Origin: Achromobacter veterisilvae
GTDB lineage: Bacteria; Pseudomonadota; Gammaproteobacteria; Burkholderiales; Burkholderiaceae_B
Assembly (NCBI RefSeq): GCF_900496975.1
Contig: NZ_UFQC01000004.1
Location: 124,001 to 188,000, forward strand
DNA: 64,000 nt
Direction of reading: 5' to 3'
The notes under the pieces are model-generated. The model made no database searches and had not been told where the DNA came from. It saw only the letters and a list, made by a program, of their open reading frames with translations. Below are positions 6,892 to 16,948 of this stretch, one piece after another. How positions within the stretch are numbered: the first letter of the stretch is position 1; the number at the start of each line of letters is the position of its first letter. Made by a program: the position numbers and the translations under genes.

Positions 6892-9288
6892 ATGTCCTCG
6901 CGTATTCCTCCGCGGCGCGCGCGCCGCTCCCGTCTCGCCCTGCGCTGCGCCATCGCGTTCGCCCTGCCGCTGGCGGGCGCGGCGCCCGCACACTCCCAGG
7001 CGCCGGCGGGCTCGGCCAGTGTCGCCATCTCCCCGGGGCCGCTCGGCGCCGCGCTGGCGGCCTATGCCGCGAACGCCGGCGTGCTGCTGTCGTTCGATCC
7101 GGCGTTGACCCAAGGGCTGCACACGGCGGGCCTGAGCGGAAGCTATCCATTCGAAGAGGGATTGCGGCGTTTGCTGGCAGGAAGCGGACTGACGCCGCAG
7201 CGCAGGTCCGACGGCAGCTACACGCTGCGTCCGGAGCCGCAGGGCGCGACGACCTTGCCGGCGGTGACCGTGCACGGCGCCGCCGAGACGGCATGGGGGC
7301 CCGTGGGCGGCTACGTCGCGCGCCGCAGCGCCACCGGCACCAAGACCGATACGCCGCTGATCGAGACGCCGCAGTCCATTTCGGTGGTCAGCCGCGAGCA
7401 GATCGAGGACACCGGGGCGGCCAGCCTGGGCGAAGCGCTGCGCTACACCGCCGGCATCCTGTCGCAGGAAGGCAACGACCGCACCACGGACGGCTTCGTC
7501 ATGCGCGGGTTCCAGCTTTCCGGCTACGGCGGCATCTACCGCGACGGCATGAAGTACATGGGCAACGTCTACGACGGCACGCAGGAGCCCTACGGCATGG
7601 AACGGGTCGAGGTGCTGCGCGGCGCGGCATCGGTGCTGTATGGCCAGGCCTCGCCGGGCGGGCTGGTCAACGTGACCAGCAAGCTGCCCACCGCGGAGCC
7701 GCTGCACGAGCTGCGCACGTCGCTCGGCAACCATTCGCGCTACGAACTCGCCACGGACCACGGCGGCAAGCTGACCGAGGACGGCACCTGGACCTACCGG
7801 CTCACCGCCCTCGCGCGGGACAGCGACACGATGGTGGACTACGTTCCGGACAATCGCACGTACATCGCGCCGGCGCTGCGCTGGCAGCCTTCGGCCGCCA
7901 CGTCGATGACGTTCCTGGGCACCTACCAGCGGACCCGCACGGCCTACGTCTACGGCCTGCCGGCAATCGGCACGCTGGAAGACTCGTCCCAGGGCAGGAT
8001 CCCCACGCGGCGCTTCACCGGCGAACCCGGCTACGACAAGTCGGAGACCCGGTTCTACGACATCGGCTATCGCTTCGAACACGCGTTCAACGACGCGGTG
8101 ACGGTGCGGCAGAACCTGCGCTACTTCTCGTCCCGCAACGAACTGCCGTCCGTCAACCTGGGAGGCTTCGTGCCGGGCACCGGCGACACCGTGATCGATC
8201 GCGGCGCGCAGGACCGCGTGGACCATTCCGACAACTTCGTGGTCGATACTCAGCTCCAGTTCAAGGGGCTGACCGGGCCGCTCGCCCATACGCTGCTGGC
8301 GGGGGTGGACTATGCGCACCGGCGCCATCGCTCCGAGCGCTACAACCGCACGCTGGCGCCGCTGGACCTGTACCACCCGGTCTACGGAGCCGAGCCCGGC
8401 GTCCGCGTGCCGGCGCTCAACAGCTCCACTTCCAGCGACGACCGCTTCGGGGTGTACCTGCAGGATCAGGTGAAGATCGCCGACAAGTGGGTCCTGCTGC
8501 TGGGCGGACGCTACGACTGGTCCAGCGAACGCACCAACGCAATCTTCTTCGACGCGAAGCAAAAGACGGACAGCGAGGCCTTCACCGGCCGCGCGGGCCT
8601 GGTCTATCTGGCCGACAACGGCCTGGCGCCGTTCGTGAGCTTCAGCCAATCGTTCGAACCGACCAGCGGCGTCGACCGCGGCGGGTCGCCCTTCAAGCCC
8701 ACCCGCGGCGAGCAGTACGAGGCCGGGGTGCGCTACCAGCCGGCCGGCAGCGATACGCTGATTTCCGCCTCGGTCTACCAGCTCACGCAGAAGAACGTGC
8801 TGACGCCGGATCCGTTGTTCCCGATGGATTTCCAGGTCCAGACCGGCGAAGTGCGTTCGCGCGGCTTCGAGCTGGAGGCGCGCAGCGCCGTCGGCGCGCA
8901 CGGGCGCATCATTGCGTCCTATGCCTACACCAATGCCGAAATCACGCGCAGCAACAACCCGGCCGAGGTGGGGCAGCGGCGGGGAATGACGCCGCGCAAT
9001 ACCGTATCGCTGTGGGGCGACTACCGGCTGGCCGCCCTGGGCTTGCCCCGGATGCGGATCGGCGCGGGGGTGCGCTATATCGGGTCCACGCTGGGGCTTT
9101 TCAACACCGCGATCGAGGTGCCGTCCTACACGATCGTGGATGCCATGATGAGCTACGACGCCGGGCCGTGGCAGTTCACGCTCAATGCCAACAACCTGAC
9201 CGACCGCGTCTACGTCGCGTCCTATTCCTATGGCGCGTTCTACGGTCCGCGGCGCAGTGTGATCGGCACGCTGGCGTACCGCTGGTAG
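6892..9288 (+). CDS. TonB-dependent siderophore receptor with signalling domain 1
   Basis: An outer-membrane gated channel of 798 residues. It has a signal peptide (basic start, hydrophobic stretch, cleavage near AHSQA), a secretin/TonB short N-terminal signalling domain (about residues 45-105), the plug with TGTKTDTPLIETPQSISVV, and a 22-strand barrel region ending in an aromatic residue (LAYRW). The signalling domain fits control by the adjacent FecI/FecR pair. ATG 6892 has GGAGT nearby, whereas the upstream ATG 6859 has no ribosome site. It resembles FpvA/FhuE-type receptors for ferric siderophores; the ligand cannot be told from sequence. Confidence 0.92.
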   Translation: MSSRIPPRRARRSRLALRCAIAFALPLAGAAPAHSQAPAGSASVAISPGPLGAALAAYAANAGVLLSFDPALTQGLHTAGLSGSYPFEEGLRRLLAGSGLTPQRRSDGSYTLRPEPQGATTLPAVTVHGAAETAWGPVGGYVARRSATGTKTDTPLIETPQSISVVSREQIEDTGAASLGEALRYTAGILSQEGNDRTTDGFVMRGFQLSGYGGIYRDGMKYMGNVYDGTQEPYGMERVEVLRGAASVLYGQASPGGLVNVTSKLPTAEPLHELRTSLGNHSRYELATDHGGKLTEDGTWTYRLTALARDSDTMVDYVPDNRTYIAPALRWQPSAATSMTFLGTYQRTRTAYVYGLPAIGTLEDSSQGRIPTRRFTGEPGYDKSETRFYDIGYRFEHAFNDAVTVRQNLRYFSSRNELPSVNLGGFVPGTGDTVIDRGAQDRVDHSDNFVVDTQLQFKGLTGPLAHTLLAGVDYAHRRHRSERYNRTLAPLDLYHPVYGAEPGVRVPALNSSTSSDDRFGVYLQDQVKIADKWVLLLGGRYDWSSERTNAIFFDAKQKTDSEAFTGRAGLVYLADNGLAPFVSFSQSFEPTSGVDRGGSPFKPTRGEQYEAGVRYQPAGSDTLISASVYQLTQKNVLTPDPLFPMDFQVQTGEVRSRGFELEARSAVGAHGRIIASYAYTNAEITRSNNPAEVGQRRGMTPRNTVSLWGDYRLAALGLPRMRIGAGVRYIGSTLGLFNTAIEVPSYTIVDAMMSYDAGPWQFTLNANNLTDRVYVASYSYGAFYGPRRSVIGTLAYRW

Positions 9289-9333
9289 GCCGGCGGCTTC
9301 CGGGGCGCGTCATGCCTGGCCGCGCGGCCCGGC

Positions 9334-10473
9334 CTATCGCGGCCCGGCCTGCCCCCCCGCCCGCAGGCGCGCCAGGATCTCCTCGCGGTGCTGGTCCAGG
9401 GCGGGGACGCCGGATGCCGAAGGCGGCAAAGGCTTGGAGAACTTCACCGGGAAGCCGACCAGGCGCCCCTCGGGCGTATCGGAGGTGACCGCGCGGTGCC
9501 GCACATGCGGATCCTCGAACACCTCGTCATGCCGCAGGACGGGCGCCCAGGGAATATCGTGCCCGTCGAAGACGCGTTCCCAGTGAGCCAGGCCGCGGCT
9601 CTTGAACAGCGCGCGCAGGAGATCGTTCAGGGCCCGCTTCTCCCGCATCCGCCCCGCCCGGGTCCGATAGCGCGCGGCGGCCAGGCCGGGGCAGGACGGC
9701 GCGAGCGCCGCGCACAGGTTGCGCCAGAAGGCTTCCTCCAGGATACCGAGCGCAAGGTGCCGGCCGTCCGCCGTCTCGAAGACATCGTTGTCGGGCATGA
9801 CGTGCGCCATGTGCTCAATGGCGGCGCCGGCAGGGCCGTTCATGGCCTGGAGGGCGGGCGCCATCCACGCCATCAGCGTGTCGTGGATCGACACGTCCAG
9901 GTGCTGGCCCGCGCCCGAGGCGCGCGCATCCTGCACGGCGGCCAGGATGGCCAGCGCGGCATGCATGGCCGCGCAGTAATCCGACAGGCGCAGGCGGGGC
10001 CTCGCCATGACGTCGCGCACCTGCGACGGCACCGCCCAGTATCCCGCCAGGGCCATGTAGTTCACGTCATGGCCGGGACGCTGCGCATAGGGCCCCGTCT
10101 GGCCGAAGCCCGAAATGGAACACAGCACGACGCGCGGATTGGCGCGCGCCAGCCGCGCGTAGTCCAGGCCCAGCCTGGCCATGACCCCGGGCCTGAACCC
10201 CTCCACCACGACGTCGCAGCGTTCGACCAACTGCAAGAAAATGCGCTGGTCTTCGGCGCGCTTCAAGTCCAGGCAGATGGACTGCTTGCCGCGGTTGTAC
10301 TTGGCGAAGGTCTCCGCCCCCAGTTGGCGCGCGGTGTCGCCTTGCGGCTTTTCCACCTTGATCACCGTCGCCCCCAACTGGCCGAGCAGCAGGGCGGTGT
10401 AGGGGCCGGGATGCAATTGCCCCAGGTCCAGCACCGTCAGGCCGCTCAGATAGCCCGCCGCGCCGGCGCTCAC
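9334..10473 (-). CDS. Class III (CaiB/BaiF family) CoA-transferase 1
   Basis: The 379-residue protein carries the family signature: LGQLHPGPYTALLLGQLGATVIKVEKPQGD near the N-terminus (read as two overlapping motifs), YNRGKQSICLDLK, and the predicted catalytic aspartate in RLRLSDYCAAMHAALA. Such enzymes move CoA between organic acids. GTG 10473 overlaps the stop of the upstream acyl-CoA dehydrogenase by 4 bases, so the two form one operon and probably activate and oxidise the same acid. The substrate is unknown. Confidence 0.9.
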   Translation of the reverse strand: MSAGAAGYLSGLTVLDLGQLHPGPYTALLLGQLGATVIKVEKPQGDTARQLGAETFAKYNRGKQSICLDLKRAEDQRIFLQLVERCDVVVEGFRPGVMARLGLDYARLARANPRVVLCSISGFGQTGPYAQRPGHDVNYMALAGYWAVPSQVRDVMARPRLRLSDYCAAMHAALAILAAVQDARASGAGQHLDVSIHDTLMAWMAPALQAMNGPAGAAIEHMAHVMPDNDVFETADGRHLALGILEEAFWRNLCAALAPSCPGLAAARYRTRAGRMREKRALNDLLRALFKSRGLAHWERVFDGHDIPWAPVLRHDEVFEDPHVRHRAVTSDTPEGRLVGFPVKFSKPLPPSASGVPALDQHREEILARLRAGGQAGPR

Positions 10474-11630
10474 GCGAGTATCCCCTTGGCGATGGTGTTG
10501 CGCTGGATCTCGCTGGTGCCGGTGACGATGCGGTACAGCCGCAGCCGCCGGAAGATGAACTCCACCGGATGGTTCTTCGTCACGCCGACGTTGCCGTGGA
10601 TCTGCATGGCCTTGTCGGCGATTTCGAAGCAGCGCTCCGACACGAACAGCTTGCACATCGAAGCGGCGTCGCGCACGTCCTCGCCGGCGTCGGCCCGCGC
10701 GGCCGTGGCAAGCACCATGTGCTCGCAGGCATAGAGCGCGGTCGCCATGTCGGCCAGCATGTGCTGGATGGCCTGGAAGCGGCTGATGGGGCCGCCGAAT
10801 TGCTGGCGGTGTTTGGCATAGTCCACCGCCAGCCTGAAGGCCTGGCGCGCCAGGCCTATCATGGTCGGACAATGCAGCAGGCGGTTCACGCTGATGCGGT
10901 TCATGGCGATCTTGAAGCCCTGCCCCTCCTGGCCGATCAGGTTTTTCTTCGGCACCCGGACCCGGTCGAACACGATGTCCGCGTCGACGTACTGCCCGGT
11001 CATCGGCACGCAGTCGTGCACCAGGCTCACCCCGGGGCTGTCCAGGTCGATGAATATCGCCGAAATGCCGTCGGCGCCCCGCGCGGGATCCGTGACGCAC
11101 ATCGTGATGGCGAAGTCGGCGAACATCGAGGCGGTGATGTAGTGCTTGGTGCCCGTCACGATGTAGTCGTCGCCGTCCGGCACCGCCGCGGTCTGCAGCC
11201 GGGTGGCGTCCGAACCTGACTGCGGCTCGGTCATCGCGAAGCAGGCCCCGCGCTCGGCGTTGACCACGGGCATGATGTAGCGGTCCCGCTGATAGGGCGT
11301 GGCGTACTGGATCAGGTTACCGATGCGCGAAGGGCCGCCCCAGTCTCCCAGCACATGGGGGAACAGGATCGCGCCGGACGCGGCGACGTCGTCCTTGAGC
11401 GTGCACAGGTCCCGGTAGGACAGCCCCTGCCCCCCGATCTCGCGGGGGAGCTGGGCGCCATAGAACCCCAGCTCGCGGCATCGCTTCCACACGGATTTCA
11501 CCAAATCGCGCGCGAACTTGTCTTCGTACCCCAGCCCCAGCGACTGCTCGAGCGGAATGAGTTCGTCCTGCAAATATTGCTGCAACCGGGCGCGCAGACC
11601 GGCCAGCGCCGGGCTTGTGTCTTGGGGCAT
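10470..11630 (-). CDS. Acyl-CoA dehydrogenase
   Basis: A 386-residue flavoenzyme that makes the alpha-beta double bond in an acyl-CoA. Motifs include CFAMTEPQSGSDATRLQT (FAD contact), YIVTGTKHYITASMFADF and the C-terminal RIVTGTSEIQRNTIAKG. ATG 11630 is preceded by AGAGGAGA; the longer frame to 11654 has no ribosome site. It heads a two-gene operon with the CoA-transferase and is transcribed away from a lysR gene, which probably controls it. Confidence 0.93.
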   Translation of the reverse strand: MPQDTSPALAGLRARLQQYLQDELIPLEQSLGLGYEDKFARDLVKSVWKRCRELGFYGAQLPREIGGQGLSYRDLCTLKDDVAASGAILFPHVLGDWGGPSRIGNLIQYATPYQRDRYIMPVVNAERGACFAMTEPQSGSDATRLQTAAVPDGDDYIVTGTKHYITASMFADFAITMCVTDPARGADGISAIFIDLDSPGVSLVHDCVPMTGQYVDADIVFDRVRVPKKNLIGQEGQGFKIAMNRISVNRLLHCPTMIGLARQAFRLAVDYAKHRQQFGGPISRFQAIQHMLADMATALYACEHMVLATAARADAGEDVRDAASMCKLFVSERCFEIADKAMQIHGNVGVTKNHPVEFIFRRLRLYRIVTGTSEIQRNTIAKGILA

Positions 11631-11717
11631 GTCGTCTCCTCTCAGTCGTTCCAAGCTTGACAGCGCCAGGCATCCTCGTGATTATCTTTTCTTCGTTTTT
11701 GATAACCGGGCGGAATC

Positions 11718-12626
11718 ATGAGACTGGAAGACCTGGACTACTTTCTGGCTGTCGCCCGGCTGGGGCACGTGGGCCGGGCCGCCGACGGCATCGGCGTCAG
11801 CCAGCCCGCGCTGACCAAAGGCATACGCCGGCTGGAAGAAGAGCTGAAGCTGCAGTTCTTCGTCCGCACGCCCAAGGGCATGGAGCTGACGGTGCCGGGG
11901 CGGGCCTTCTATCAGCGCTCGGTACAGGCAAGGCGCGAACTCGATGACGCGATGCAGGAAGCCGGCGACCTGCACCGGGGCAGCATCGGCTTGCTGCGCG
12001 TCGGCGTCACGCCGCTGCTGGCCGAGCCGTTCTTCAACCCGGCCTGCATCGAACTGCTGGCGCAACGGCCGGCGGCCAAGGTCCAGGTCATGGTCAGCCT
12101 GAACGACGCCTTGATTCCCGCCCTGCGCCAGGGGGACGTGGACTTCGCCATCAGTTCGTTGTTCGAGTCCGCGACCGCCGGCGAATTCGACCGGGAACCC
12201 TTGTTCTCCGACAAGCTCTTCGTCGCCGCTCGTCCCGGGCATCCTTTGCTGGACCGCCGCAAGATCCGCTTTGCCGACCTGATGGCCTACCAGTGGATGC
12301 TGCCGGGCCCGCAAACCGCGTCGCGACGCTGGCTGGAAGCCAAATTCGAACAGCACGGCTCGCCCCCGCCCAATGTGATGATCGAGTCCAACGCGTCGGT
12401 GTCGGGCTTGCTGGGCATCCTGCACAGCACGGACCTCCTGACCCTGGTGAGCGAGATCACCCTGTCGGCGCACGCCGGCCAGGGCCTGAGCGTCCTGCCC
12501 CTGGACGAAATGACCTGGCACCGCCAGATCGGCGTGCTGACGCGGCGCAACAGCTACCAGTCGCCGCTGACGCAGCGGCTGCTGGAGATCCTGCGCGAGC
12601 ACGCCCGGGCCAGGGCCGCGGCGTAG
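11718..12626 (+). CDS. LysR-type transcriptional regulator 1
   Basis: The 302-residue protein has the N-terminal winged helix-turn-helix (MRLEDLDYFLAVARLGHVGR, GVSQPALTKGIRRLEEEL) and the periplasmic-binding-like effector domain (GLLRVGVTPLLAEPF onwards). It is divergent from the acyl-CoA dehydrogenase/CoA-transferase operon across an 87-base gap rich in A and T, the classic layout for a LysR regulator and its target. The inducer is unknown. Confidence 0.92.
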   Translation: MRLEDLDYFLAVARLGHVGRAADGIGVSQPALTKGIRRLEEELKLQFFVRTPKGMELTVPGRAFYQRSVQARRELDDAMQEAGDLHRGSIGLLRVGVTPLLAEPFFNPACIELLAQRPAAKVQVMVSLNDALIPALRQGDVDFAISSLFESATAGEFDREPLFSDKLFVAARPGHPLLDRRKIRFADLMAYQWMLPGPQTASRRWLEAKFEQHGSPPPNVMIESNASVSGLLGILHSTDLLTLVSEITLSAHAGQGLSVLPLDEMTWHRQIGVLTRRNSYQSPLTQRLLEILREHARARAAA

Positions 12627-12653
12627 CGCGCGCATGCCCGCGCGCGGGCCGGC

Positions 12654-13670
12654 CTAGTCCGCATGCAGTCCCAGTTTCTCGATCAGCGGCCCATAGCGGG
12701 CGGACTCTTCATCGATGAGCGCGCGCAGTTGCTCCGGCGTGCCGCTGATGGGCGTGAACGACTGCGACTCCAGCGCCCGCAGCACCTGGGGGTCCTGCAT
12801 GGCGCGGCCGACGGCGGCCGCCAGCTTGTCCACGATGCCGCGCGGCGTATTCTTCGGCACGGCGATTCCCGCCCAACTGCCGCTGTCGAACCCGGGGTAG
12901 CCCAGCTCGGCCACCGAGGGCACGTCCGGCAGGGACACGGCGCGCCTGGCGCTGGTGACTGCCAGCGCGCGGATTTTCCCAGACGCGAGGAAAGGCATGG
13001 CGGGCGCCACCGCCACGATGCCCATGTCGATCTGTCCGCCGGCCAGATCATTGAGCGCGTTGCTGCCGCCCCGATAAGGCACATGGATGGCGTCCAGGCC
13101 GAAATGCTGCTTGATCGTCTCGAACGTCAGGTGCATGGAAGAGCCGACGCCCGGGCTGCCGTAGCTCAGCTTGCCGGGATGGGCCTTGGCGTAGGCAAGC
13201 AGTTCCGCGAAGGTCTTCACCGGCAGGGCGCTGCTGACCAGGACCACGTGGGGCGCGATGCTCAGCCCGGACACCGGCGCCAGGTCCGCGATCGGGTCGA
13301 ACGACAGATTGGGCGTGAGGTGCTTGGCGATCGCGAAGTTGCCGCCGTACTCCAGCAGGGTGTAGCCGTCGGCGGGCGCGTTGGCGACCTTGGCGCCGCC
13401 CAGGTTGCCGCCGCCCCCGCCCACGTTCTCGACAATGATGCTCTGGCCCAGTTCCTTGCCCAGCGGCACGGCGACCAGCCGGGCGATGTAGTCGAACTGG
13501 CCGCCCGCCGAGAACGGAACGATGAGGCGTATGGGTTTGTCGGGGTAGCCGGACGCCGCCGCGCCGGAGGCCTGCGCGGGCGCGGCGGCCAGGACGGCCG
13601 CCAAGCCCAGGCTGGCCGACGCCAGGCAACGGACCGCCCTGCCCCAGAGGCGGGAATTTCGCTTATCCAC
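12654..13670 (-). CDS. Bug-type tripartite tricarboxylate-family periplasmic binding protein 1
   Basis: Bug receptors bind small carboxylates in the periplasm and are greatly expanded in Bordetella and its relatives. The 338-residue protein has a signal peptide (cleavage near AQASG), then the family opening YPDKPIRLIVPFSAGGQFD, GGGGNLG and a VPYRGGSNALNDL motif. GTG 13670 is preceded by AGGAGA at good spacing; the longer frame has a long tail before the signal peptide. No membrane transporter genes (tctA/tctB) are adjacent, so it is an orphan receptor. Confidence 0.9.
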   Translation of the reverse strand: MDKRNSRLWGRAVRCLASASLGLAAVLAAAPAQASGAAASGYPDKPIRLIVPFSAGGQFDYIARLVAVPLGKELGQSIIVENVGGGGGNLGGAKVANAPADGYTLLEYGGNFAIAKHLTPNLSFDPIADLAPVSGLSIAPHVVLVSSALPVKTFAELLAYAKAHPGKLSYGSPGVGSSMHLTFETIKQHFGLDAIHVPYRGGSNALNDLAGGQIDMGIVAVAPAMPFLASGKIRALAVTSARRAVSLPDVPSVAELGYPGFDSGSWAGIAVPKNTPRGIVDKLAAAVGRAMQDPQVLRALESQSFTPISGTPEQLRALIDEESARYGPLIEKLGLHAD

Positions 13671-13896
13671 TTTGTCTCCTGTTCTTGTACAAGGCGTGGC
13701 CCGGCGCGGGCCCGCTTTCGCATAGAGGTAACCCGCGGGCCGCCGGAACATGATGCCGTATCGGGCGAATTCCATAACGCCCGGGAATCGCGCCGTCGCG
13801 ATAACGGGGCGGCATGAGGATTCGCGTCTCCGTTATCCGCTTGCGGCCGCCGGCCCCGCAGGATAGCGGCACGCAAACCCCTGACACGGATACCTC

Positions 13897-15453
13897 ATGA
13901 ACCAAGGCCGATACACCACCCGCAACGCCCGCTATTGGCGCGACCGCCCCGCCGTCATTTTTGGCGACCGGACGCTGAGTTTCGGACAACTGGAGACCCG
14001 CTCCAACCGCCTGGCCAACGCGCTGCTGGGGCTGGGGCTGAAAAAGGGCGACCGGGTTGCCATTCTGGCCTGGAATTGTCCGGAACTCATCGAACTGGAA
14101 TGCGCGCTCTACAAGGCCGGGCTGGTCAAGGTGGCGCTGAATGCGCGCCTGTCCAACCAGGAAGCGCTGGACTCGGTCAACAATGCCCAGGCCTCGGCGT
14201 TCATCGTGGACCCGGCCCATGTGGAAGGGGCGGAATCGATCCTGGACGCGCTGGAGGGCGTGCGGCACAGACTGGTGACGGGGGCCCGCGACATCGGGGG
14301 CTGGCTATCGTACGAGCGGCTGCTGGAAGCGGCCGCGGACCGCAATCCGGACGTCCCGATGCAGGCCGACGATCTGGCCGTGCTGCACTTTACGTCCGGA
14401 TCGACGGGCAAGCTCAAGGCCGCCATGCAGACAGTCGGCAACCGCCTGGCCTCGCTGCGCAAGGTCGTGATGGGCCGCATGCGCGCCAACCCCGGCGAAG
14501 TGCTGGCGCTGGCCGGGCCAATTACGCACGCCAGCGGCATGTTCATGCAGCCGTTCCTGTTCCAGGGCGGCACGATCCTGCTGCATGACCGCTTTGAACC
14601 GGAAAGCTTCCTCGCATCCGCGGCACGGCACCGCGCCGCCTTCAGCTTCATGGTGCCCACGATGGTCAATATGCTGATCGCGCACCCGCGGCTGCACCAG
14701 CACGACCTGAGCGCGCTGCGGCAGATCTCGTATGGCGGCGCGCCGATGGCGCCGGCACGCATCCGGGAAGCCTGGGAAGCGCTGGGGCCCAAGCTGAGCC
14801 AGGGCTATGGCGCGGGCGAAACCACGGGCGGCCTGGTGCTGCTGAGCGCCCTGGACCATGCCGAAGCCCTGTCGCGCCACCCGGAACGGCTGCTGTCCTG
14901 CGGCCGCCCGTTCGGCGAAAGCGAGGTGCGCCTGCTGGGCGACGACGGCCAGGAAGCCGCGGCGGGCGAGGTCGGCGAAATCACCGTCAGCGGCCCCGAC
15001 GTCTTTGCCGGATACTGGCGAGAGCCCGAGCTGTCCGCGCAGGCCCTGCGCGGCGGCAGGCTGCATACGGGCGACCTGGCGCGGATGGACGACGAGGGCT
15101 TCCTCTATGTCGTGGACCGCAAGAAGGACATGATCATATCGGGCGGGTTCAACATCTATCCGACCGAAGTCGAGCAAGCCCTGTATCAGCATCCGGCCGT
15201 GTACGAAGCCTGCGTCTTCGGCGTGCCCGACAAGCTGTGGGGCGAGACCGTCAAGGCGATGCTGGTGCTCAAACCGGGCGAAACCGCCACGCAGGCCGAC
15301 CTGATCGAGCACTGCCGCAAGCACCTGGCGGATTTCAAAAAGCCCCGCAGCATCGAACTGGTGGCCGAACTGCCGAAAAACGCCAACGGCAAGCTGGCGC
15401 GCAAACAACTGCGGGACGCGCACTGGGCGGACGAGGAACGAAAAGTAGGCTGA
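13897..15453 (+). CDS. AMP-dependent acyl-CoA synthetase/ligase
   Basis: A 518-residue enzyme of the ANL superfamily that activates a carboxylic acid with ATP and joins it to CoA. Visible motifs: LHFTSGSTGKLKAAMQT (P-loop), GYGAGETTGG, HTGDLARMDDEGFLYVVDR (ATP/hinge) and the C-terminal lysine motif PKNANGKLARKQL. Its place among CoA-transferases, acyl-CoA dehydrogenase and lyase genes suggests a role in feeding an aromatic or short-chain acid into beta-oxidation. Confidence 0.92.
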   Translation: MNQGRYTTRNARYWRDRPAVIFGDRTLSFGQLETRSNRLANALLGLGLKKGDRVAILAWNCPELIELECALYKAGLVKVALNARLSNQEALDSVNNAQASAFIVDPAHVEGAESILDALEGVRHRLVTGARDIGGWLSYERLLEAAADRNPDVPMQADDLAVLHFTSGSTGKLKAAMQTVGNRLASLRKVVMGRMRANPGEVLALAGPITHASGMFMQPFLFQGGTILLHDRFEPESFLASAARHRAAFSFMVPTMVNMLIAHPRLHQHDLSALRQISYGGAPMAPARIREAWEALGPKLSQGYGAGETTGGLVLLSALDHAEALSRHPERLLSCGRPFGESEVRLLGDDGQEAAAGEVGEITVSGPDVFAGYWREPELSAQALRGGRLHTGDLARMDDEGFLYVVDRKKDMIISGGFNIYPTEVEQALYQHPAVYEACVFGVPDKLWGETVKAMLVLKPGETATQADLIEHCRKHLADFKKPRSIELVAELPKNANGKLARKQLRDAHWADEERKVG

Positions 15454-15562
15454 AGCCGCGCAAATTGCCGCGGCAAGGGGTAGTATGGGCGAAGCGGTTG
15501 CTGTTCACGCTCCTTGGAGGCCGGCGGGCTCGCGCCGTCCTCTTCACCCTCAGGAGGTCGTC

Positions 15563-16000
15563 ATGTACAAGCACATCCTTATCCCCATCGATGGATCCGC
15601 CCTGGCCGCCGCCGGCCTGGAACAAGGCCTGGGCCTTGCCCGCGCGCTGGGCGCCAGCGTCACGGTGCTGACGGTCTACAGCCCCTTCCAGACGATTTCA
15701 ATGGAAAGCGTGCAGCTTGAAGGCGTGCGCTCGGAATATGAACGCCACGCCCGGGATCTGGCGCAGTCATACCTGTCCGAGGCGGCGGCCCGCGCAAAGG
15801 CCGCGGGCGTGGAGTGCACGACGGAAATGCGGGAAAGCAGCAACCCCTACCAGGCCATCATCGACCTGGCCATGACCCAGGGCTGCGACATGATCGCCAT
15901 GTCGTCGCGGGGCCATGGCGCCATGGCGGCCATGCTGCTGGGCAGCCAGACGCAAAAGGTGCTGGCGCACTCCACGCTGCCGGTGCTGGTGTACCGCTGA
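15563..16000 (+). CDS. Universal stress protein, UspA family
   Basis: A 145-residue single-domain Usp protein. It starts MYKHILIPIDGS, typical of the family, and ends with the ATP-binding pattern SSRGHGAMAAMLLGSQTQKV followed by PVLVYR. ATG 15563 has AGGAGG 6 bases upstream, so the longer frame is rejected. It lies 109 bases after the acyl-CoA synthetase and ends 6 bases from the converging lyase gene. Such proteins support survival in stress; no specific partner is visible. Confidence 0.93.
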   Translation: MYKHILIPIDGSALAAAGLEQGLGLARALGASVTVLTVYSPFQTISMESVQLEGVRSEYERHARDLAQSYLSEAAARAKAAGVECTTEMRESSNPYQAIIDLAMTQGCDMIAMSSRGHGAMAAMLLGSQTQKVLAHSTLPVLVYR

Positions 16001-16006
16001 AGCCGG

Positions 16007-16921
16007 CTAGGCCCGGAAGGTCCTGGGAATGCCCGCGGCGGCCACGCCGCTGCGCAGGCTTTCCCGCGGCAGCGCGCTGGCCAGCAAGGCGCGCGCGGCC
16101 AGCAGCCTGGGCAGGTCGACACCCGTGCGGTACCCCATGCTTTCCAGCATGAACACGAGATCCTCGGTAACGATGTTGCCCGACGCGCCCGGCGCGAAGG
16201 GGCAGCCGCCCAGCCCGCCCAGGCAGGCGTCGAAACCGCGGATGCCCTCGTCCAGGCCCGCCAGCGCATTGGCCAGGCCCAGGCCCATCGTGTCATGCAG
16301 GTGCAGCTTGGCCAGCCGCTCGCCCACGGCGTCCTGCGTGGCGCGCACCGCGTCGCGGACCTGCGAGGGATAGGCGTAGCCCACGGTGTCGGCCAGCGCG
16401 ATTTCGTCCGCCCCCGCCCGCGCGGCGGCGGCGGCCACCTGCGCCACCCGCCGCACCGGCACCGCGCCTTCCATCGAACAGCCGAAGGCCGTGGCCACGG
16501 CCGCGTCGATGCGCATGGGCCGGGCCTGCGACTGCGCCCAATCGACGATGGACGCCAGCACCTCCAGTTGCGCGTCGGTTCCCTTGCCCACGTTGGCGCG
16601 GCTGTGCGTGTCGCTGACCGAGACCGGGAACGACAGCACGTGCGCGCCCGCCTCGTGGGCGGCGATGGCGCCCTTGAGGTTGCAGGCCAGCGCGCAGACG
16701 GTCAGGCCGTCCATCTTCAGGACTTCGGGCAGGATGGCGCCGGTATCGGCCATCTGCGGCACCAGCCGCGGCGACACGAAGCTGCCCACCTCGATCTCGC
16801 GCAGGCCGGCGTCGGCCAACTGCCGTATCCAGCGCAGCTTGTCGGCGGCGGGCATCATGCCCTTGGCCATCTGCAGCCCGTCGCGCGGGCCGACCTCGCA
16901 AAGCCTCACTTCCTGGTTCAT
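16007..16921 (-). CDS. Hydroxymethylglutaryl-CoA lyase family protein
   Basis: A 304-residue TIM-barrel lyase of the HMG-CoA lyase/pyruvate-carboxyltransferase-like family. Features include CEVGPRDGLQM (metal and substrate), ALADTVGYAYP, HLHDTMGLGLANALAG and the cysteine motif GGLGGCPFAPGASGN. It would cleave a 3-hydroxy-3-methylglutaryl-CoA-like ester to acetyl-CoA and a keto acid. It leads into no downstream gene, but lies 27 bases after a Bug receptor and a CoA-transferase on the same strand, so the three look like one catabolic operon. Confidence 0.9.
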   Translation of the reverse strand: MNQEVRLCEVGPRDGLQMAKGMMPAADKLRWIRQLADAGLREIEVGSFVSPRLVPQMADTGAILPEVLKMDGLTVCALACNLKGAIAAHEAGAHVLSFPVSVSDTHSRANVGKGTDAQLEVLASIVDWAQSQARPMRIDAAVATAFGCSMEGAVPVRRVAQVAAAAARAGADEIALADTVGYAYPSQVRDAVRATQDAVGERLAKLHLHDTMGLGLANALAGLDEGIRGFDACLGGLGGCPFAPGASGNIVTEDLVFMLESMGYRTGVDLPRLLAARALLASALPRESLRSGVAAAGIPRTFRA

Positions 16922-16948
16922 GGCTGTGTCCTGTGGTCTGCGCCGGGG

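Noticed and set aside
5739-9488. A 1249-codon frame running through fecR and the receptor gene
   Set aside because: It is a GC-rich shadow frame full of Arg, Ala and Gly; the receptor and FecR frames carry clear domains.
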